DNA of 64,000 nt from assembly GCA_018907035.1 (NCBI GenBank), contig JACCIC010000135.1, positions 806,001 to 870,000 of the forward strand. The letters are read 5' to 3'. Below, in pieces: positions 1 to 10,824 of the stretch. The translations under genes were made by a program, and so were the position numbers. Within the stretch, counting starts at the first letter, position 1. Every line of letters starts with the position of its first letter. Under the pieces are notes generated by a model. The model was not told the origin of the DNA. It saw only the letters and a program-made list of their open reading frames with translations, and did not search any database. The DNA is from Sycobia sp. Sy_11 (Eukaryota > Arthropoda > Insecta > Hymenoptera > Epichrysomallidae).

Positions 1-602
1 GAGAAGCTAGAGTAAAAATAAGAACTTGTATTAAAATATATTTGCTTTCTGTAAGAATACAGTGTTGCCTTACTATCTGACACTGCTGATAGTTAAGCGC
101 TCATGAGTTATTTAACTAAATAATCAATAAGTTGATTCTACAATTATAGTGATACATGTCAATAGTAATAATAAGGTTACCGAATAGTTTACAAATTATT
201 TCTATAAGATTTATTATGTAAAATAGTTTACAAATATTACGAATAACTATTCAGTTATTACGAATAACTATACGATTACGCATGAATAATTACTCCTAAA
301 TGCACGGATAACTAAAATAATTAGTATGAGAAGTAAATCTGATATTAAGGTCGAGTTCTAGTAGATTTTTTCTGGGCGACCTTAAGAGCCTAAGATCAAT
401 AAGGACCCTCTTAGTAAATTACTCATATAACCAAATAAAACCAAGGATCACCACCGATAACAACGTATTTAGACTATAGCGAAATGCAGTTCCGACGTTA
501 CTGAAGGAGACAACATAGCGATATGGCTAGTTATTTCCTTTTTAATCCATAATTAACCATTTAAGGGCATGGATGGTGCGTCTAGCATTATTTGTAATAT
601 AC

Positions 603-605
<3 letters not shown>
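1..605. other. AT-rich sequence, no gene seen
   Basis: This stretch is AT-rich, with short direct repeats of the type TTACGAATAACTA near positions 236-266. I see no frame with coding character, no recognisable element termini and no RNA gene. Confidence 0.6.

Positions 606-648
<43 letters not shown>
606..648. repeat. (TA)n microsatellite
   Basis: An uninterrupted TA run directly abuts the TGTAAC start of the gypsy LTR that begins at 649. The same arrangement recurs at 25796-25837 and 44719-44774. Confidence 0.95.
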
Positions 649-651
<3 letters not shown>

Positions 652-987
652 AACTGCCGATTTGGCGGTCGCACTCGCGAATCGCAAGAGTGCGCGCACA
701 GTGAACGATTGAGAGGAAGAATTGAAAAGGAACGGACGTGTTCCTCCTTATTTTCCCAGTAGTCAAGCAGAATAGACGCTTCTGGTATCAGCTGTCGAGA
801 AGACATCGTCCCGAACTTCGATATCGCTCAGCTACAAGTTTCAACCCCAGACATTGACCGGCTTCGAGAGTATCTACCCGTCTACGAGTATTGTCAAGGC
901 TAGACATCTCCCGTCCTAGCCTCCCGACCTCCAACGACCTGTCTGAGAGACGCCTACGTCCCGCACCTCAAGGACGCCGAGCACCCA

Positions 988-1027
<40 letters not shown>

Positions 1028-1607
1028 GACTGAGTGACAACGAGGGCGCTGCTCACGAACAATCTAGAGAGGACAGTTCTAGTTTCCAGCACGGACCGGG
1101 AAGTAGTCTCTTATTTCCAAATACGGATCGTGACTCTCCCGAAAGTGAAACAAAGTTAGGTTACCGTCAGGTCCCTGCCGTCGCTGTGTAGCGCGCGTGT
1201 CCGCGCGTGCTTCTTGTCCACGCACATTTCCGTGCCGAGTATTGTATTCGTGTCTCCATTTCTCGCGTCACGGAACCTTCTAGGAGTAAATCAGCATGCG
1301 AGCTATAGCACTCCGTTATCGTGCGTATGGAATCGTGTTTCAATAAATGTTATGTTAATTATAATTAAATAATCTGTTATTTATTAAATACCGCATCCCC
1401 CTGTCCCCATTTACCGTTTCAGCAGCCGGTGAACGCAAGGTGTGATTGGCGGTGAACACGCACACACACATACGTACATACATACGCTTCATCACAAGGT
1501 AAGAGTAGCTGCATTTATGCGGTTATAAATTGCCCCAAAGCATGGAGCCCGCGGCGAATGACTGTATACACGTTACGAGTCTAAAACCCTTTCCCCCCGA
1601 GTTAAAA
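649..1607 (+). repeat. Gypsy family A LTR (left copy) plus leader
   Basis: The sequence begins TGTAACTGCCGATTTGGC and is homologous along its length to 13633-14604, with many substitutions and indels. A polyadenylation signal AATAAA lies near 1342. The LTR itself most likely ends with the CA at 1420-1421 (TTTCA), giving about 773 bp. The shared sequence continues to about 1607 (GTCTAAAACCCTTT), so both copies seem to carry part of the untranslated leader. A (GA)n run lies inside at 991-1026. This may be the 5' LTR of the interior at 7640-13632, separated from it by later insertions, or a solo LTR of the same family. The exact right border is uncertain. Confidence 0.75.
991..1026. repeat. (GA)n microsatellite inside LTR
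   Basis: A perfect GA dinucleotide run sits within the left LTR copy. The right copy has only a short, broken GA stretch at the equivalent place (about 13985-14010), so this array expanded after the copies diverged. Confidence 0.9.
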
Positions 1608-2449
1608 CGTATGTTTAAATTCATAAGCACTAGTGTGCATAAGCTATAGTTGATATATCTGAAACAGAGCAAGTAATTGCCATACTTTCTCACTCGTCCT
1701 ATGAGAAATAACAAATAATCGATAAATCGGTCTTAGGAATATACACCTTTTCTAGGCAACGCTAAGTATTTGTTTTCATAACAGTTAAATAGAAATCAAC
1801 ATTCCGTGCTCTGTTTCAAAACAGAGGTAAACATTCTCATTAGCAATTACGAGCTCTTATATACGACTCGTATATAAGTCATATATACGATCATTTGCAC
1901 GTATACATATCTTATATGATTGATATCACTAAATATATATCTCTAACATTTATATTAATTTCTATTTATATACCTTAATATATATTTACTCATTGCTATT
2001 TCTATTATTAAGCATATTAATAATAACAACGTCTAGACATATACTTTGTTCTCCCCTTAATGTTCAGGTCCCTTGAGGGGAGTGAATCCTTCTGAATTCA
2101 TTTCTACTTATTACAAGGTAACAGTACGTCCCAATCCCAGCCCTCTCAGCACCATATGTTGTAACCAGCCCCTATTCTTCAGCAATAAGGATTTTTGAAA
2201 AGTCTTTTTGACGAAGAAGAAGTCAAGTTTTTTAAGTTCTGGAAAAGACAACAGGTCCGAAAGTACACCAGTAGTGGTGGAAACATTTTTCAGTCCAATA
2301 GGTTGCGACGGCCAAAAACATGGCCACGCAAATTCGTTCGAACAAAAGCGAATATACCGCATAAACAGAAATATACCGCGCACGCATATTAAATTAAATG
2401 CTTGAGATGGTGTTACATCTAATTTGGTGGATGTACTTTACATACATAT
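1608..2449. other. Unassigned AT-rich sequence
   Basis: Several short overlapping frames exist around 2110-2400, but none has a recognisable domain and they overlap on both strands. No element border could be placed here. Confidence 0.5.
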
Positions 2450-2790
2450 GCGAAATTAGATGTATAAACGCCACGAGAAATAATATATTAAACATCACTA
2501 GAAATAATATATTAAATATATTATTTCTACAAATGTAAAATTAAAACTTACGTATACAGGATAAACATACCGAAAACCGGGCAAACGTTGCAACGACTAC
2601 TGAAGAAGGTAGTCGTCGCACCTGCCGAAACCCGAACACGTAGAGAGAGAATGCAATATCTAGTCTCTCTCTATACTACTAAGCTTAAATACAGAGTATA
2701 CCGTAGAGGGGATACACTGCATACGACAAAAGAGAGCGCGTTCAATGTATCAGACCGGCGGCCGCTATCCCCTCTAATACGCGCCGCACA
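2450..2790. repeat. Dispersed repeat, copy 1 (LTR-like)
   Basis: This shares a series of blocks in the same order with 21230-21600: an AGAAATAATAT-type AT block, a CT/GA-rich block, then GAGGGGATACAC and CTATCCCC...CTCTAAT ends. The block from GAGGGGATA to TATCCCCTC is itself an imperfect inverted repeat. The other copy lies just downstream of a purine tract at the end of gypsy element D, so both may be LTRs of that family. This copy is immediately followed by mariner copy 1. Confidence 0.5.
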
Positions 2791-2866
2791 CATACTACTA
2801 TACGCGCTCACCGAACAGCGTGAACCGCAACGAATATTGCGAACAAATACCAAATTGTAAATAATA

Positions 2867-4154
2867 TTAGGAGTGTGAATAAGTCTTTCCCGTTTTTTGT
2901 AAGAGATGGCGCCACCAATACTGTGCGAGTATTCAATGGTTACATATGTCATAATCAAAGCTTATTCATATGTCAACAATTCCATACTAACACATTAGTT
3001 AAAATTTTTTCGCATCATAAATTTTTGATATCGTGAAAATGTCGAAATTTGAGCCGAGTCGACGTCATTTGCGGGAAGTTTCACTTTATTGGTTCAATTT
3101 GAAGAAATCTGCTGCCGAGACGCATCGATTGCTTCAGGAGGCTTATGGAGAAGGTTGTGTCGATGATTCAAGTGTTCGCGGATGGTTTCGACGCTTCAAA
3201 AGCGGTGATTTCGACGTGGAAGACAAGGAGCGTTCCAGGCGGCCGCAAATCTTTGAAGATCGAGAATTGGCGACTTTGCTTGATGAAGATTCTTGTCAAA
3301 CACAAGAAGAACTTGCTGAAGCATTGGGAGTTGACCGAACAACCATTTCCAAGCGTTTGAAAGCCATGGGAATGATCCAAAAGCAAGGAAATTGGGTGCC
3401 GTACGAACTGAAGCTGAGAGACTTCGAACGGCGTTTTTTCACTTGCGAATAGCTGCTTCAGCGACATAAAAGAAAGGGTTTTCTGCATCGTATCGTGACT
3501 GGCGATGAAAAGTGGATACGTTACGATAATCCGAAGCGAAGAAAATCATGGGGACTACCCGGCCATGCATCATCATCGACGGCCAAGCCAAATATTCATG
3601 GCGCCAAGCTCATGCTCTGTATATGATGGGACCAGCTAGGTGTGGTTTACTATGAGCTTCTGAAACCGAATGAAAGGATCACAGGCGAGGTCTATCGACG
3701 ACAATTGATGCGTTTGAGCCGCGCACTGCGAGAAAAACGGCCACAATACTCCGACAGGGACGACAAAGTTATTTTGCAACATGACAATGCTCGCCCACAT
3801 GTTGCACCGCCGGTGAAAACATACTTAGAAACGTTCAAATGGGAAGTCCTACCCCACCCGCCGTATAGTCCAGACGTTGCTCCGTCTGATTACCATCTCT
3901 TCAGATCGATGACGCATGGCCTGGCTCACCAGCACTTCCATTCCTACGAGGAAGCCAAAAAATGGGTGGATGACTGGATAGAGGCCAAACCGGTCGAATT
4001 TTTTCGCAACGGGATTCGTATGTTGCCAGAAAGATGGGAAAAAGTTGTAGCTAGCGATGGCCAATACTTTCAATAATTCATTTGTAACCATTTTTTCACA
4101 ATAAAGACTCAAAATTTGAAAAAAAAAACGGGAAAGACTTATTCACATGCCTGA
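2867..4154 (+). mobile_element. Mariner element copy 1 (inactive)
   Basis: This is a 1288-bp mariner bounded by TA dinucleotides. The left terminal inverted repeat starts TTAGGAGTGTGAATAAG and the right end reads CTTATTCACATGCCTGA on the plus strand. It is nearly identical to the intact copy at 24510-25795. The length is typical of mauritiana-subfamily mariners (about 1.28 kb). It carries one transposase gene, which has two nonsense codons. Confidence 0.95.
3039..4076 (+). pseudogene. Mariner transposase with two stop codons
   Basis: The frame encodes a DD34D mariner transposase alignable end to end with the intact copy at 24682-25719. A TAG at 3450-3452 falls where that copy has Gln, and a TGA near 3625 falls where it has Trp in the CIWWD motif. 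There is no frameshift. About a dozen amino-acid differences separate the copies, so this one is young. Catalytic motifs TGDEKW, QHDNARPH and APSDYHLF are all present. The likely start is the ATG at 3039, as in the intact copy. As written it can only make a fragment of about 137 residues covering the N-terminal DNA-binding region. Confidence 0.95.
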
Positions 4155-4278
4155 TAATTATTATAATTGTTATTAAATATCATTATTATTAATTATTAGT
4201 ATTATTAATATAATTATTATAATTCGGCGCCTCGTCCGAAATTACACGAGCTGCGACGGAATTATCCGAGTATTTTAC

Positions 4279-4313
4279 TATAAAAGGGCCTGCAAAAGGC
4301 AAAATCGACAGTT
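4279..4313 (+). promoter_or_regulatory. Candidate core promoter: TATA box plus initiator
   Basis: TATAAAAGGG at 4279-4288 is followed 31 bases later (first T to the A) by ACAGTT at 4308-4313. This resembles the arthropod initiator TCAGTY with the A at 4310 as +1. The spacing is that of a canonical RNA polymerase II TATA/initiator pair. A transcript from 4310 would begin about 100 nt upstream of the hairpin array. The promoter is probably part of an LTR or another element rather than of a host gene, but no second copy is in the window to confirm this. Confidence 0.5.
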
Positions 4314-4409
4314 CGCCTGGTGAACCAACTGCCCCGAAGTTGATTCACACGAACTCTCCCCGGAGCTTTATCCAGAGCTCAATGAACTCCTTCTTGAAAA
4401 TCCTGTCCG

Positions 4410-4684
4410 AAATTATTAACTTGATCTCTGTTGCGAGGTGCTTCTCAAAAGACAGACGGTTAATAATTTTACCTTTCCTAAGTAAATGTGATCCTGGTTG
4501 CGAGGCGCTCCTCAAAAGACCAGCCGTTTACTTATCCTTTCTTTTACTTATTTTTCCGAAATTATTAGCTTGATCTCTGTTGCGAGGCGCTCTTCAAAAG
4601 ACAGACGGCTAATAATTTTACCTTTCCTTAAGTAAACGTGATCCTGGTTGCGAGGTGCTCCTCAAAAGACCAGCCGTTTACTTA
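4410..4684 (+). ncRNA. Four tandem structured hairpins (candidate RNA domain)
   Basis: Four units of 56-60 nt lie at 4410-4469, 4479-4534, 4559-4618 and 4629-4684, arranged A-B-A-B with a dimer period of about 150 bp. Each has an outer stem of 10-11 bp, a 5' TGATC bulge, a 5-bp inner stem, and a conserved inner segment, TTGCGAGG-YGC-YCTC-AAAAGA with minor variation, containing a GAGG/CCTC mini-stem. The A units use the inner stem TCTGT/ACAGA and the B units CTGGT/ACCAG, so three pairs are compensated. Between the A units one outer pair changes from A-T to G-C. Between the B units a T-G wobble becomes C-G. The pattern argues for selection on base pairing. I recognise no RNA family. It could be part of an LTR leader. 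Confidence 0.5.
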
Positions 4685-4701
4685 TCCCGACTAGTGATTT
4701 T

Positions 4702-4728
4702 CTCAATGTAATTTGTAATTACATTGAG
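4702..4728. other. Perfect 11-bp hairpin
   Basis: CTCAATGTAAT (4702-4712) and ATTACATTGAG (4718-4728) are perfect reverse complements around a 5-nt loop. It lies 18 bases after the fourth hairpin unit of the preceding array and may belong to the same transcript. Confidence 0.7.
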
Positions 4729-4933
4729 CAAGGATTCCACGTTTTTCTTATCTATTTATAAGCTACTTGTCAACTAAGGGGAGATAAAAGAAAATTAAAT
4801 ATAGAAAATAAACACGCAAGACAAATAATATAAATAATCAGTAATCAATAAACAATAATAAATAAATTTAGTGTCAATCATATAATTTAATTTAGAGGAA
4901 GTGAAAAAAATTGAACGACGCTATTTCTTTTAA

Positions 4934-6528
4934 GGCAGTATTCTACTTTAGATCCTCGAAAAAAATGCTATTATTGTGAAATTTTTCTGAAAATGCTATT
5001 GAAGATATGGATGTAGAATTTCATATGCTTAATAAATACACTCTTCAAGTACATAAAAAAATTTTTTTATTTATTTTATATATTTTTGTTATACATGTAA
5101 AGTATGGTCAAAGCCAACACCTCAAAAAGTAGGTAAGGTTGTCGTGGTCATAAAATCTTGCCGATCAATGGTCTGAAACAAAAAAATCAAATAGTTGTAT
5201 GTTTACTATGACTTCAGAAACCGAACTAACTAGAATATTTTATGTACGTGCAAAATCAACAAAATGGTGGCTAAAATACGTAAGAAAAAAATAGCTTTTT
5301 TCGTCTTTTTTGCAATAAAAATATAGTTAGAATTAAAATTTTAAGTTCATTGTTAGTTCATAGTTAGGACGGTTGATACAAACATATAGAATATGTGTTC
5401 AAAATTTCATAAGGATCTATTCAATAGTTTTTTAGTTTTGACGACCACGGTACTTGAAAACCCTGTTTTGAGAAAAACGCGCTTAAAGATTTTGTAAGTG
5501 AAAAATAGTAGAATAAATTATCTTACCCTTAATCAGCGATGCGTGGGCCATACAATATGCCTTCAACATGTTCCAGGCGAGCATTTTCCTCTAATTTAGC
5601 CTGCTTTTCTTGAATTCTGCTCTCCTTAGAAGCCGCAATCGAGCGGCGGTTCTCTCGAACGATGCGCTGTTGGTCGCGCATAGTGGTGAACTGCATGGTG
5701 GTTTGGCTGATTTTCAGGCCCATAATTTTCATTATTTTCAAAAGTGGGCTAATTTCTTCATTAAAAATGCAGGCAGCAGTGAGGCATGCAATTTTAAGAA
5801 TTTTTTTTCCATTATAGACTTGCTTCGATGCCATAGCCCAAACTCTTGTGTTGAAACACTCATTGTTATTTTGAGTGTTTCTGCCCAAACATCTCTCCAT
5901 TAAATCGGTTTTTGTTAGATCTTCGTAAATAAAAACAGAGCACACTAAAAAATGAATAAAAGAACAACTACCAGTATTATCAACTTTCACATCAAAACTC
6001 GGATCATTAGACTTTTTCAGTTTTGCTGCTGACGTACTCGTGTTACTAGTACCTCCTTCGTCAGTGAATCTGTTTCTGTGAAAAGAACGTTTTCTAGTTC
6101 TAGATGGACGAGTAGAAGTTTTCTGTGCACGATACACTTTCTTTGTATCCATTGCAAATAGATAGATGCTTCACTTTTGAACTTCGAATCGCGACTGATT
6201 TTCCACTACTGAAATACAGAACTGAAATACAGAAGAAAAATGATAAAGGGACAGTAATATTGAGAAGCAAAGGTATATATTTTGATGAGAATATATATAG
6301 GTGTAATAATTTACAATAGGGGAACAGCTGCTGCAACGAACAAGGCCAGGTAGATGGCTCATCCGGTGCGCGCCCGGGGCGGGTCGGAGTAACGCGCTCA
6401 TGTAAGTGCGTTCGAAAGATGAAAAAGTATAGTTTTCTAAAATTTTGACCTAACATTCTTGAATATATTTACTTTCAAAAAATGTAAAAAAAAACATTTT
6501 TTTCAAAGTTGTAAAGCAGAATACTGCC
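4934..6528. mobile_element. TTAA-flanked DNA transposon, internally deleted
   Basis: A 1595-bp element has terminal inverted repeats GGCAGTATTCTACTTTA on the left and GGCAGTATTCTGCTTTA on the right (as reverse complement), matching at 16 of 17 positions. It is flanked by TTAA at 4930-4933 and 6529-6532. TTAA duplications are known for the piggyBac and Kolobok superfamilies. The encoded frame does not resemble piggyBac transposase; I favour a Kolobok-like or Mutator-like assignment, which needs a database comparison. The interior carries one 207-codon frame on the minus strand, with AT-rich sequence on both sides. Confidence 0.75.
5529..6152 (-). CDS. Core-deleted transposase-like protein, 207 aa
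   Basis: This single open frame lies within the TTAA-flanked element. Residues 1-45 are very basic (KKVYRAQK, RKRSFHRNRFT), as at the N-terminus of a DNA-binding transposase. From about residue 85 there is a segment with RCLGRNTQNNNECFNTRVW, which I recall from the C-terminal part of large arthropod transposase-like proteins with a ...TQNxNESFN...W signature. A Lys/Glu/Arg-rich helical region follows, and the frame ends LYGPRIAD. The expected long central catalytic region is absent, so this looks like N- and C-terminal parts joined in frame by an internal deletion. It is open and starts with ATG. It could act as a non-catalytic DNA-binding derivative or simply be a recent deletion product. 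Superfamily assignment is tentative. Confidence 0.5.
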   Translation of the reverse strand: MDTKKVYRAQKTSTRPSRTRKRSFHRNRFTDEGGTSNTSTSAAKLKKSNDPSFDVKVDNTGSCSFIHFLVCSVFIYEDLTKTDLMERCLGRNTQNNNECFNTRVWAMASKQVYNGKKILKIACLTAACIFNEEISPLLKIMKIMGLKISQTTMQFTTMRDQQRIVRENRRSIAASKESRIQEKQAKLEENARLEHVEGILYGPRIAD

Positions 6529-6532
6529 TTAA

Positions 6533-7635
6533 ATAGAGAAAAACATATAGTAAACTGATGAACCATAATAAGTAAATTTTTACGATAATAAAAAGCATTT
6601 TATCAACCAATCTCAATAACTATTATCAGCTGACAGATCTTTCTTTTAGTGTTGTCATTTTTATTATACATTTTATTTTCCCTTTGGCATTTATAACAAC
6701 TTAATGCAAGTATGTACTGAGATTAATAATCAATACATACTAAGTTTAACAAAATTCAAGGAGATATCACTCTCTAAATTATATAGCCATTTAATGAAAG
6801 TACAGTTTCTTAACACCTAACCTCAAAACATAACGCCATATATGTCACCTGAGGAGTCATATAGTCTCTTAGTCTGTAGTCATATATCTACTATAGCAAT
6901 TTTTATTACTGAATGGATAGTTAGTGAATATTGCACCTGATAATGATAAATCATACGTCAGCAGCCCATATAAACGTATCATATAATAAAATACAGATGA
7001 AATTTTATGTGCACAAAATCTAAAGATACGCCACACAAAATCAATTTATAAAATATAACATATAATACATGTTGTATAATATATATATATACGTGCGCCA
7101 TCTCTTAGAGTTTCTAAGGATTTATTGACATCTCCTCGTGTTAAGTAGTTTTATAAATAATACATTAATGTAAATAATATACGTTAAACAAAATATAAAT
7201 AAATAATAGCATCTATATTGTTAAGAAATAATATAAAAGACGAATTAAGTAATAAGGAAACATACATAATCATCGCATACACCAAATAAATAGACGAGTT
7301 ATTTGATAACAGTGACCATATATTACTTAAATCACCTTGAGATGAAAAAAACAATATGAACAATAAATATTCACCAGCAGCTGTCTATACAAATACCCTA
7401 GAGATTCTTTTTTTCGCATCAATAATAAAAACATACAAGACAACAATAAAAAGAATATAAACTAATTATAATAAGTACTTGAAGAATACTAATATTTTAA
7501 GGCAAGCAATTTTATATTCAACTAATTCACATATCTTTTTATTTATACAAGAGTAGGAATATCGGAATAACCCCACAATTACTTTTCATAAAAATTCCCT
7601 TATTTTAAAGAAAATAATTGTACACTTCATTTAAT
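6533..7635. other. AT-rich spacer, nothing recognised
   Basis: This is low-complexity AT-rich sequence with many short runs of A and TA. No open frame of note, no terminal repeats and no RNA gene were seen. Confidence 0.6.
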
Positions 7636-7649
7636 TCACTCAACATGGA

Positions 7650-9510
7650 ACAGCAATAAATGCCTGACGCAGTGCAGCAGCATGATGAAAGACCGGGACA
7701 GAACTCCTGCGACATCACGGAGATCTTGGATGCCTTCAGATTGACAGTCCCGTGGCAGGTCACTTACCGCAGACGTCCGCCGACCTATCAACACAGCTAA
7801 ATACCAAGGAAGAAGATCAAAACCCGACGGGAAGATCAAGTATGGGCCCCACAATGCCACAGGGACCATTCCCACAACAAACAGCCGCAGGACTAGGATA
7901 TTTCCACGGATCGTGGACACTACCACCTGGCCATAGCACGGATCTGGCAGGAAACATAGAGATACCTCCAGGTAAGGCAAATACCAGGACGTATGTAGTA
8001 AGTATGTGGACCCAGCAATGCTCCAACAGTATCCGACAGCCTAATCGAGCCTGCCAACCCTATTGTCAAAAATATAGCTAGCGCCCCTAGAAACCTCGAA
8101 TCGATGACTCAAGAACACTTACCTGAATGAAATGCGCACCGGACACCAGTTGCGACAGTGGCATGTACAGTTTACAGGAACCCCTTGAGACGACGTAGAG
8201 GAGCTCATTGGACGGCTAGAAGAGACAATAAGTAGCCTGGATATTCCTGCAATACATATTTTAAAGTTAATACCAGGAACCCTAAGCGGATCAGCACGGA
8301 TATGGGCTAGGCTCCTTTACAAGAATTATCGTTCATTACACGAATTCAAATCAGCCATGCACCATGTATTTCGGCCAATCGATCACTCTACTACGGCTGG
8401 AGGAAGAGCTACGCGACCGAATACAAGGTTGAAAAGAACCTATCGATTATTATCTTAGAGAGATGCGTATTTTAATAGATAAAATAGCACCTGCGCTAAC
8501 CAAGGAATAACAGCTCGGTTGAATATATCTGCACCCATCGTATATGGATAAAATCGATAACTACGATTTTAAATCAATCGACGAAATCCAAATGATTGGG
8601 CAGCAGATCGAGTTAAAGAAAGAACTCACACAGCGTAACAAAGAATCGCGAACTGTAATGGTCTGCATGGTAAAGACCGTAGCTTGCTTACAATCAGAGA
8701 GAACGAGTAAGCTGGCCCGATTAGCATCCATCGAAATCGCTAAGTCATTGGTGACTAAAAAGATGTGACGATAACAGAATCCTCGACATCGACACCAGCT
8801 AGACGTGAAAACGATGAATCACGGCAACGTGAGAAGAACCAAGGAGGAACCACATTGCAGTACCTCAAAACACCAGGAGTCGTCGCCGAGACAAATGGAC
8901 GAAAGAAGAGACGCACCACATAAATATCGCGATCCCCCACCATCAACATGATACCAGTCCCCATCATCCTCATGCAATAGACGCTAATCACCCTCAGGTC
9001 CCAGATATTCACCATCCCGTTTCACATCTCAGATTCCCCCTCGGTATCGAACCAGTGAGTGTCATTACCACGACCATGATCGACGGCATCGACCACAAAC
9101 GCCCGATCGCGACTATCAATCGCCAAGCCGCATCAACAACTACAACGAGTGCACGTATCGAAATAATTGAACGCCCAGACCATCAACATAACAAGACAAC
9201 TGGAACAACCAGAGATACCGCGATAGACGGCAATAACCAGTTGCAAAGGGCGATTATTGACATGATTATAACGATTACCGTTCGCCGTGACGAAACGCCA
9301 TAAGTAATGAGGACAGGCAATAAGACGAAGATACAAGGGCTTGCTGGATCTGTAAACAGCCTGAATTCTCGGCTGATTAGTGTCCTGATAGAAAACATTA
9401 TTTCTGTTACAACAGCGGCGAACAAAACATGATAAGAAAGAACTGTCCACGATACAACCTAAGAAATAAGCTGGGAAATGTATTAGAGGAGAGGACTTAG
9501 AATCCCCCTT
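7650..9510 (+). pseudogene. Gypsy A gag (capsid plus zinc knuckle), broken
   Basis: Retrotransposon capsid-type sequence is readable in broken frames between about 8090 and 8768. It includes QLRQWHVQF, then SARIWARLLYKNYRSLHEF, then EPIDYYLREMRILIDKI, which is typical of the Ty3/gypsy gag capsid fold. The last uninterrupted stretch is 8544-8768. A low-complexity linker follows, then a zinc-knuckle pair starting with the Cys codon at 9342: CWICKQPEFSAD..CP and CYNSGEQNMIRKNC. The second Cys of the second knuckle is replaced. Several stops and frame changes make the gene nonfunctional. Confidence 0.75.
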
Positions 9511-9642
9511 GACATCCCTCATTACACGACTCAACTTGCTCGCAACGGCGTCAAACAATACCCCGGCGCAAAGGATGCCACGAGCGCACATCCGAATCTC
9601 AAAACTCAAGACGAGGAAAATCGATGTTTCTTCAACATTGAG

Positions 9643-9975
9643 TTGAAGGAGAAAGTATTTCCCACACTTATTGATCCAAGACCTCGTAAATCGTACATTG
9701 GCCTAGCTCCAGGAACGTTAGTGAGATCAGCAGTAATACAGTTGACCTCCTACATGCAACTGCCGGATGGGAAAGTCTGCCCAAATGACGGCGAGATTGA
9801 TCTGCTACTTAACATCGATGATCGACAGCTTAAAGCCCGCTTGAAGGTAGCAAAAACGCTTAAATATAATATAATATTAGGGATGGACATACTAAGGACA
9901 ATAAAAATAAAAATTATTTTTGCAGACGTGACAAGGCATACGTCGAAATACATCATCAGGCGCCTCGTGACGTAA
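9643..9975 (+). pseudogene. Gypsy A aspartic protease (fragment)
   Basis: An open stretch resembles the retropepsin of gypsy elements. The active-site region reads TLIDPRPRKSYIG, where families of this type normally carry a D(S/T/P)GA tetrad, so the catalytic loop is damaged at its Gly-Ala. The C-terminal half keeps NIILGMDIL, the equivalent of the conserved hydrophobic-Gly motif. It lies between gag and RT as expected for a gag-pol polyprotein. Confidence 0.7.
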
Positions 9976-10229
9976 GAGAACGGCCTGCAGGAGACCGTCA
10001 CTGCAATAGCCACCGTCAACAGAGTAGCCAGGCGGGACAGCGTTGAACGCTATGACCTTGAAAGGGTATTAGACTACCTTATACCCCCAGCGAACGGAAC
10101 GGTTCGCTGGAGCGCTGATCACATAGATACACAGGGGCATTGCGCAATTCAACAGCGCTTGCGCTGCATCGCTGAGCGGCTGCTGAAGTAAGCTCACCAG
10201 AAGATCGACTGGCTACTATCCGAAGGCAT

Positions 10230-10822
10230 AAATGAGTCGTCATGAAGCTCATGGAGCAGCTGTCAAGTAATAGTCCCGAAAAAGGACGGAAAAATTCGAT
10301 TCTGCATTGATTACCGGGTATTCGAAACCATCAAGAGGAAAGACGCGTATTCTCTGTCACATATGGATCTCTTCCTGGATCATTTACGTGACGCGCGGTA
10401 CCTGTCTGAGATTGATTTGAGTTAGGCATATCGTCAAATACCTCTAGAAGAGAGAACAAAGAGGTAATTGCCTTACCGATACCACAAAAAGGCATCTTCC
10501 AATATACAAGGCGTCCATATGCACTAACGAACGCCCTGATTACTTTCCAGAGGGGTATGAAACTCGTCTTCGGGCCTGAATGGCAACCTTACGTCTTCGT
10601 CTACATGGACGACATCCTTGTCACGATGAAGACTTTCGAGCAGAACACTCGTGAACTTAAAGCGGTGCTCACCCGTCTTAGCGAGGTCGGGTTACAAATA
10701 AATCCGAGTTCTGCTGCCCGGAAGTCAACTATCTGGGCTACATAGTAGGCAAAAATGGTTTGTACATCGAACCTGAGAAGATTCGCCCTCTGAGCGAATA
10801 CCCGAGACCTACGAACCTGAAC
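10230..10822 (+). pseudogene. Gypsy A reverse transcriptase, broken
   Basis: RT blocks are readable in shifting frames: IVPKKDGKIRFCIDY near 10270-10315, ALPIPQKGIFQYT near 10470-10505, and VFVYMDDILVTMKTF at about 10590-10640, which contains the YMDD catalytic motif. An intact stretch covers 10557-10745. The connection region (EYPRPTNLN) is followed at once by integrase C-terminal sequence, so thumb-RNaseH-integrase-core sequence of roughly 1.5 kb is deleted. Confidence 0.8.
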
Positions 10823-10824
10823 TG

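Noticed and set aside
4930..6532. piggyBac element
   Set aside because: TTAA flanks fit, but the remaining protein shows no piggyBac-like segment.
9133..9609. 158-codon minus-strand frame
   Set aside because: Antisense to the gag linker and knuckle of gypsy A.
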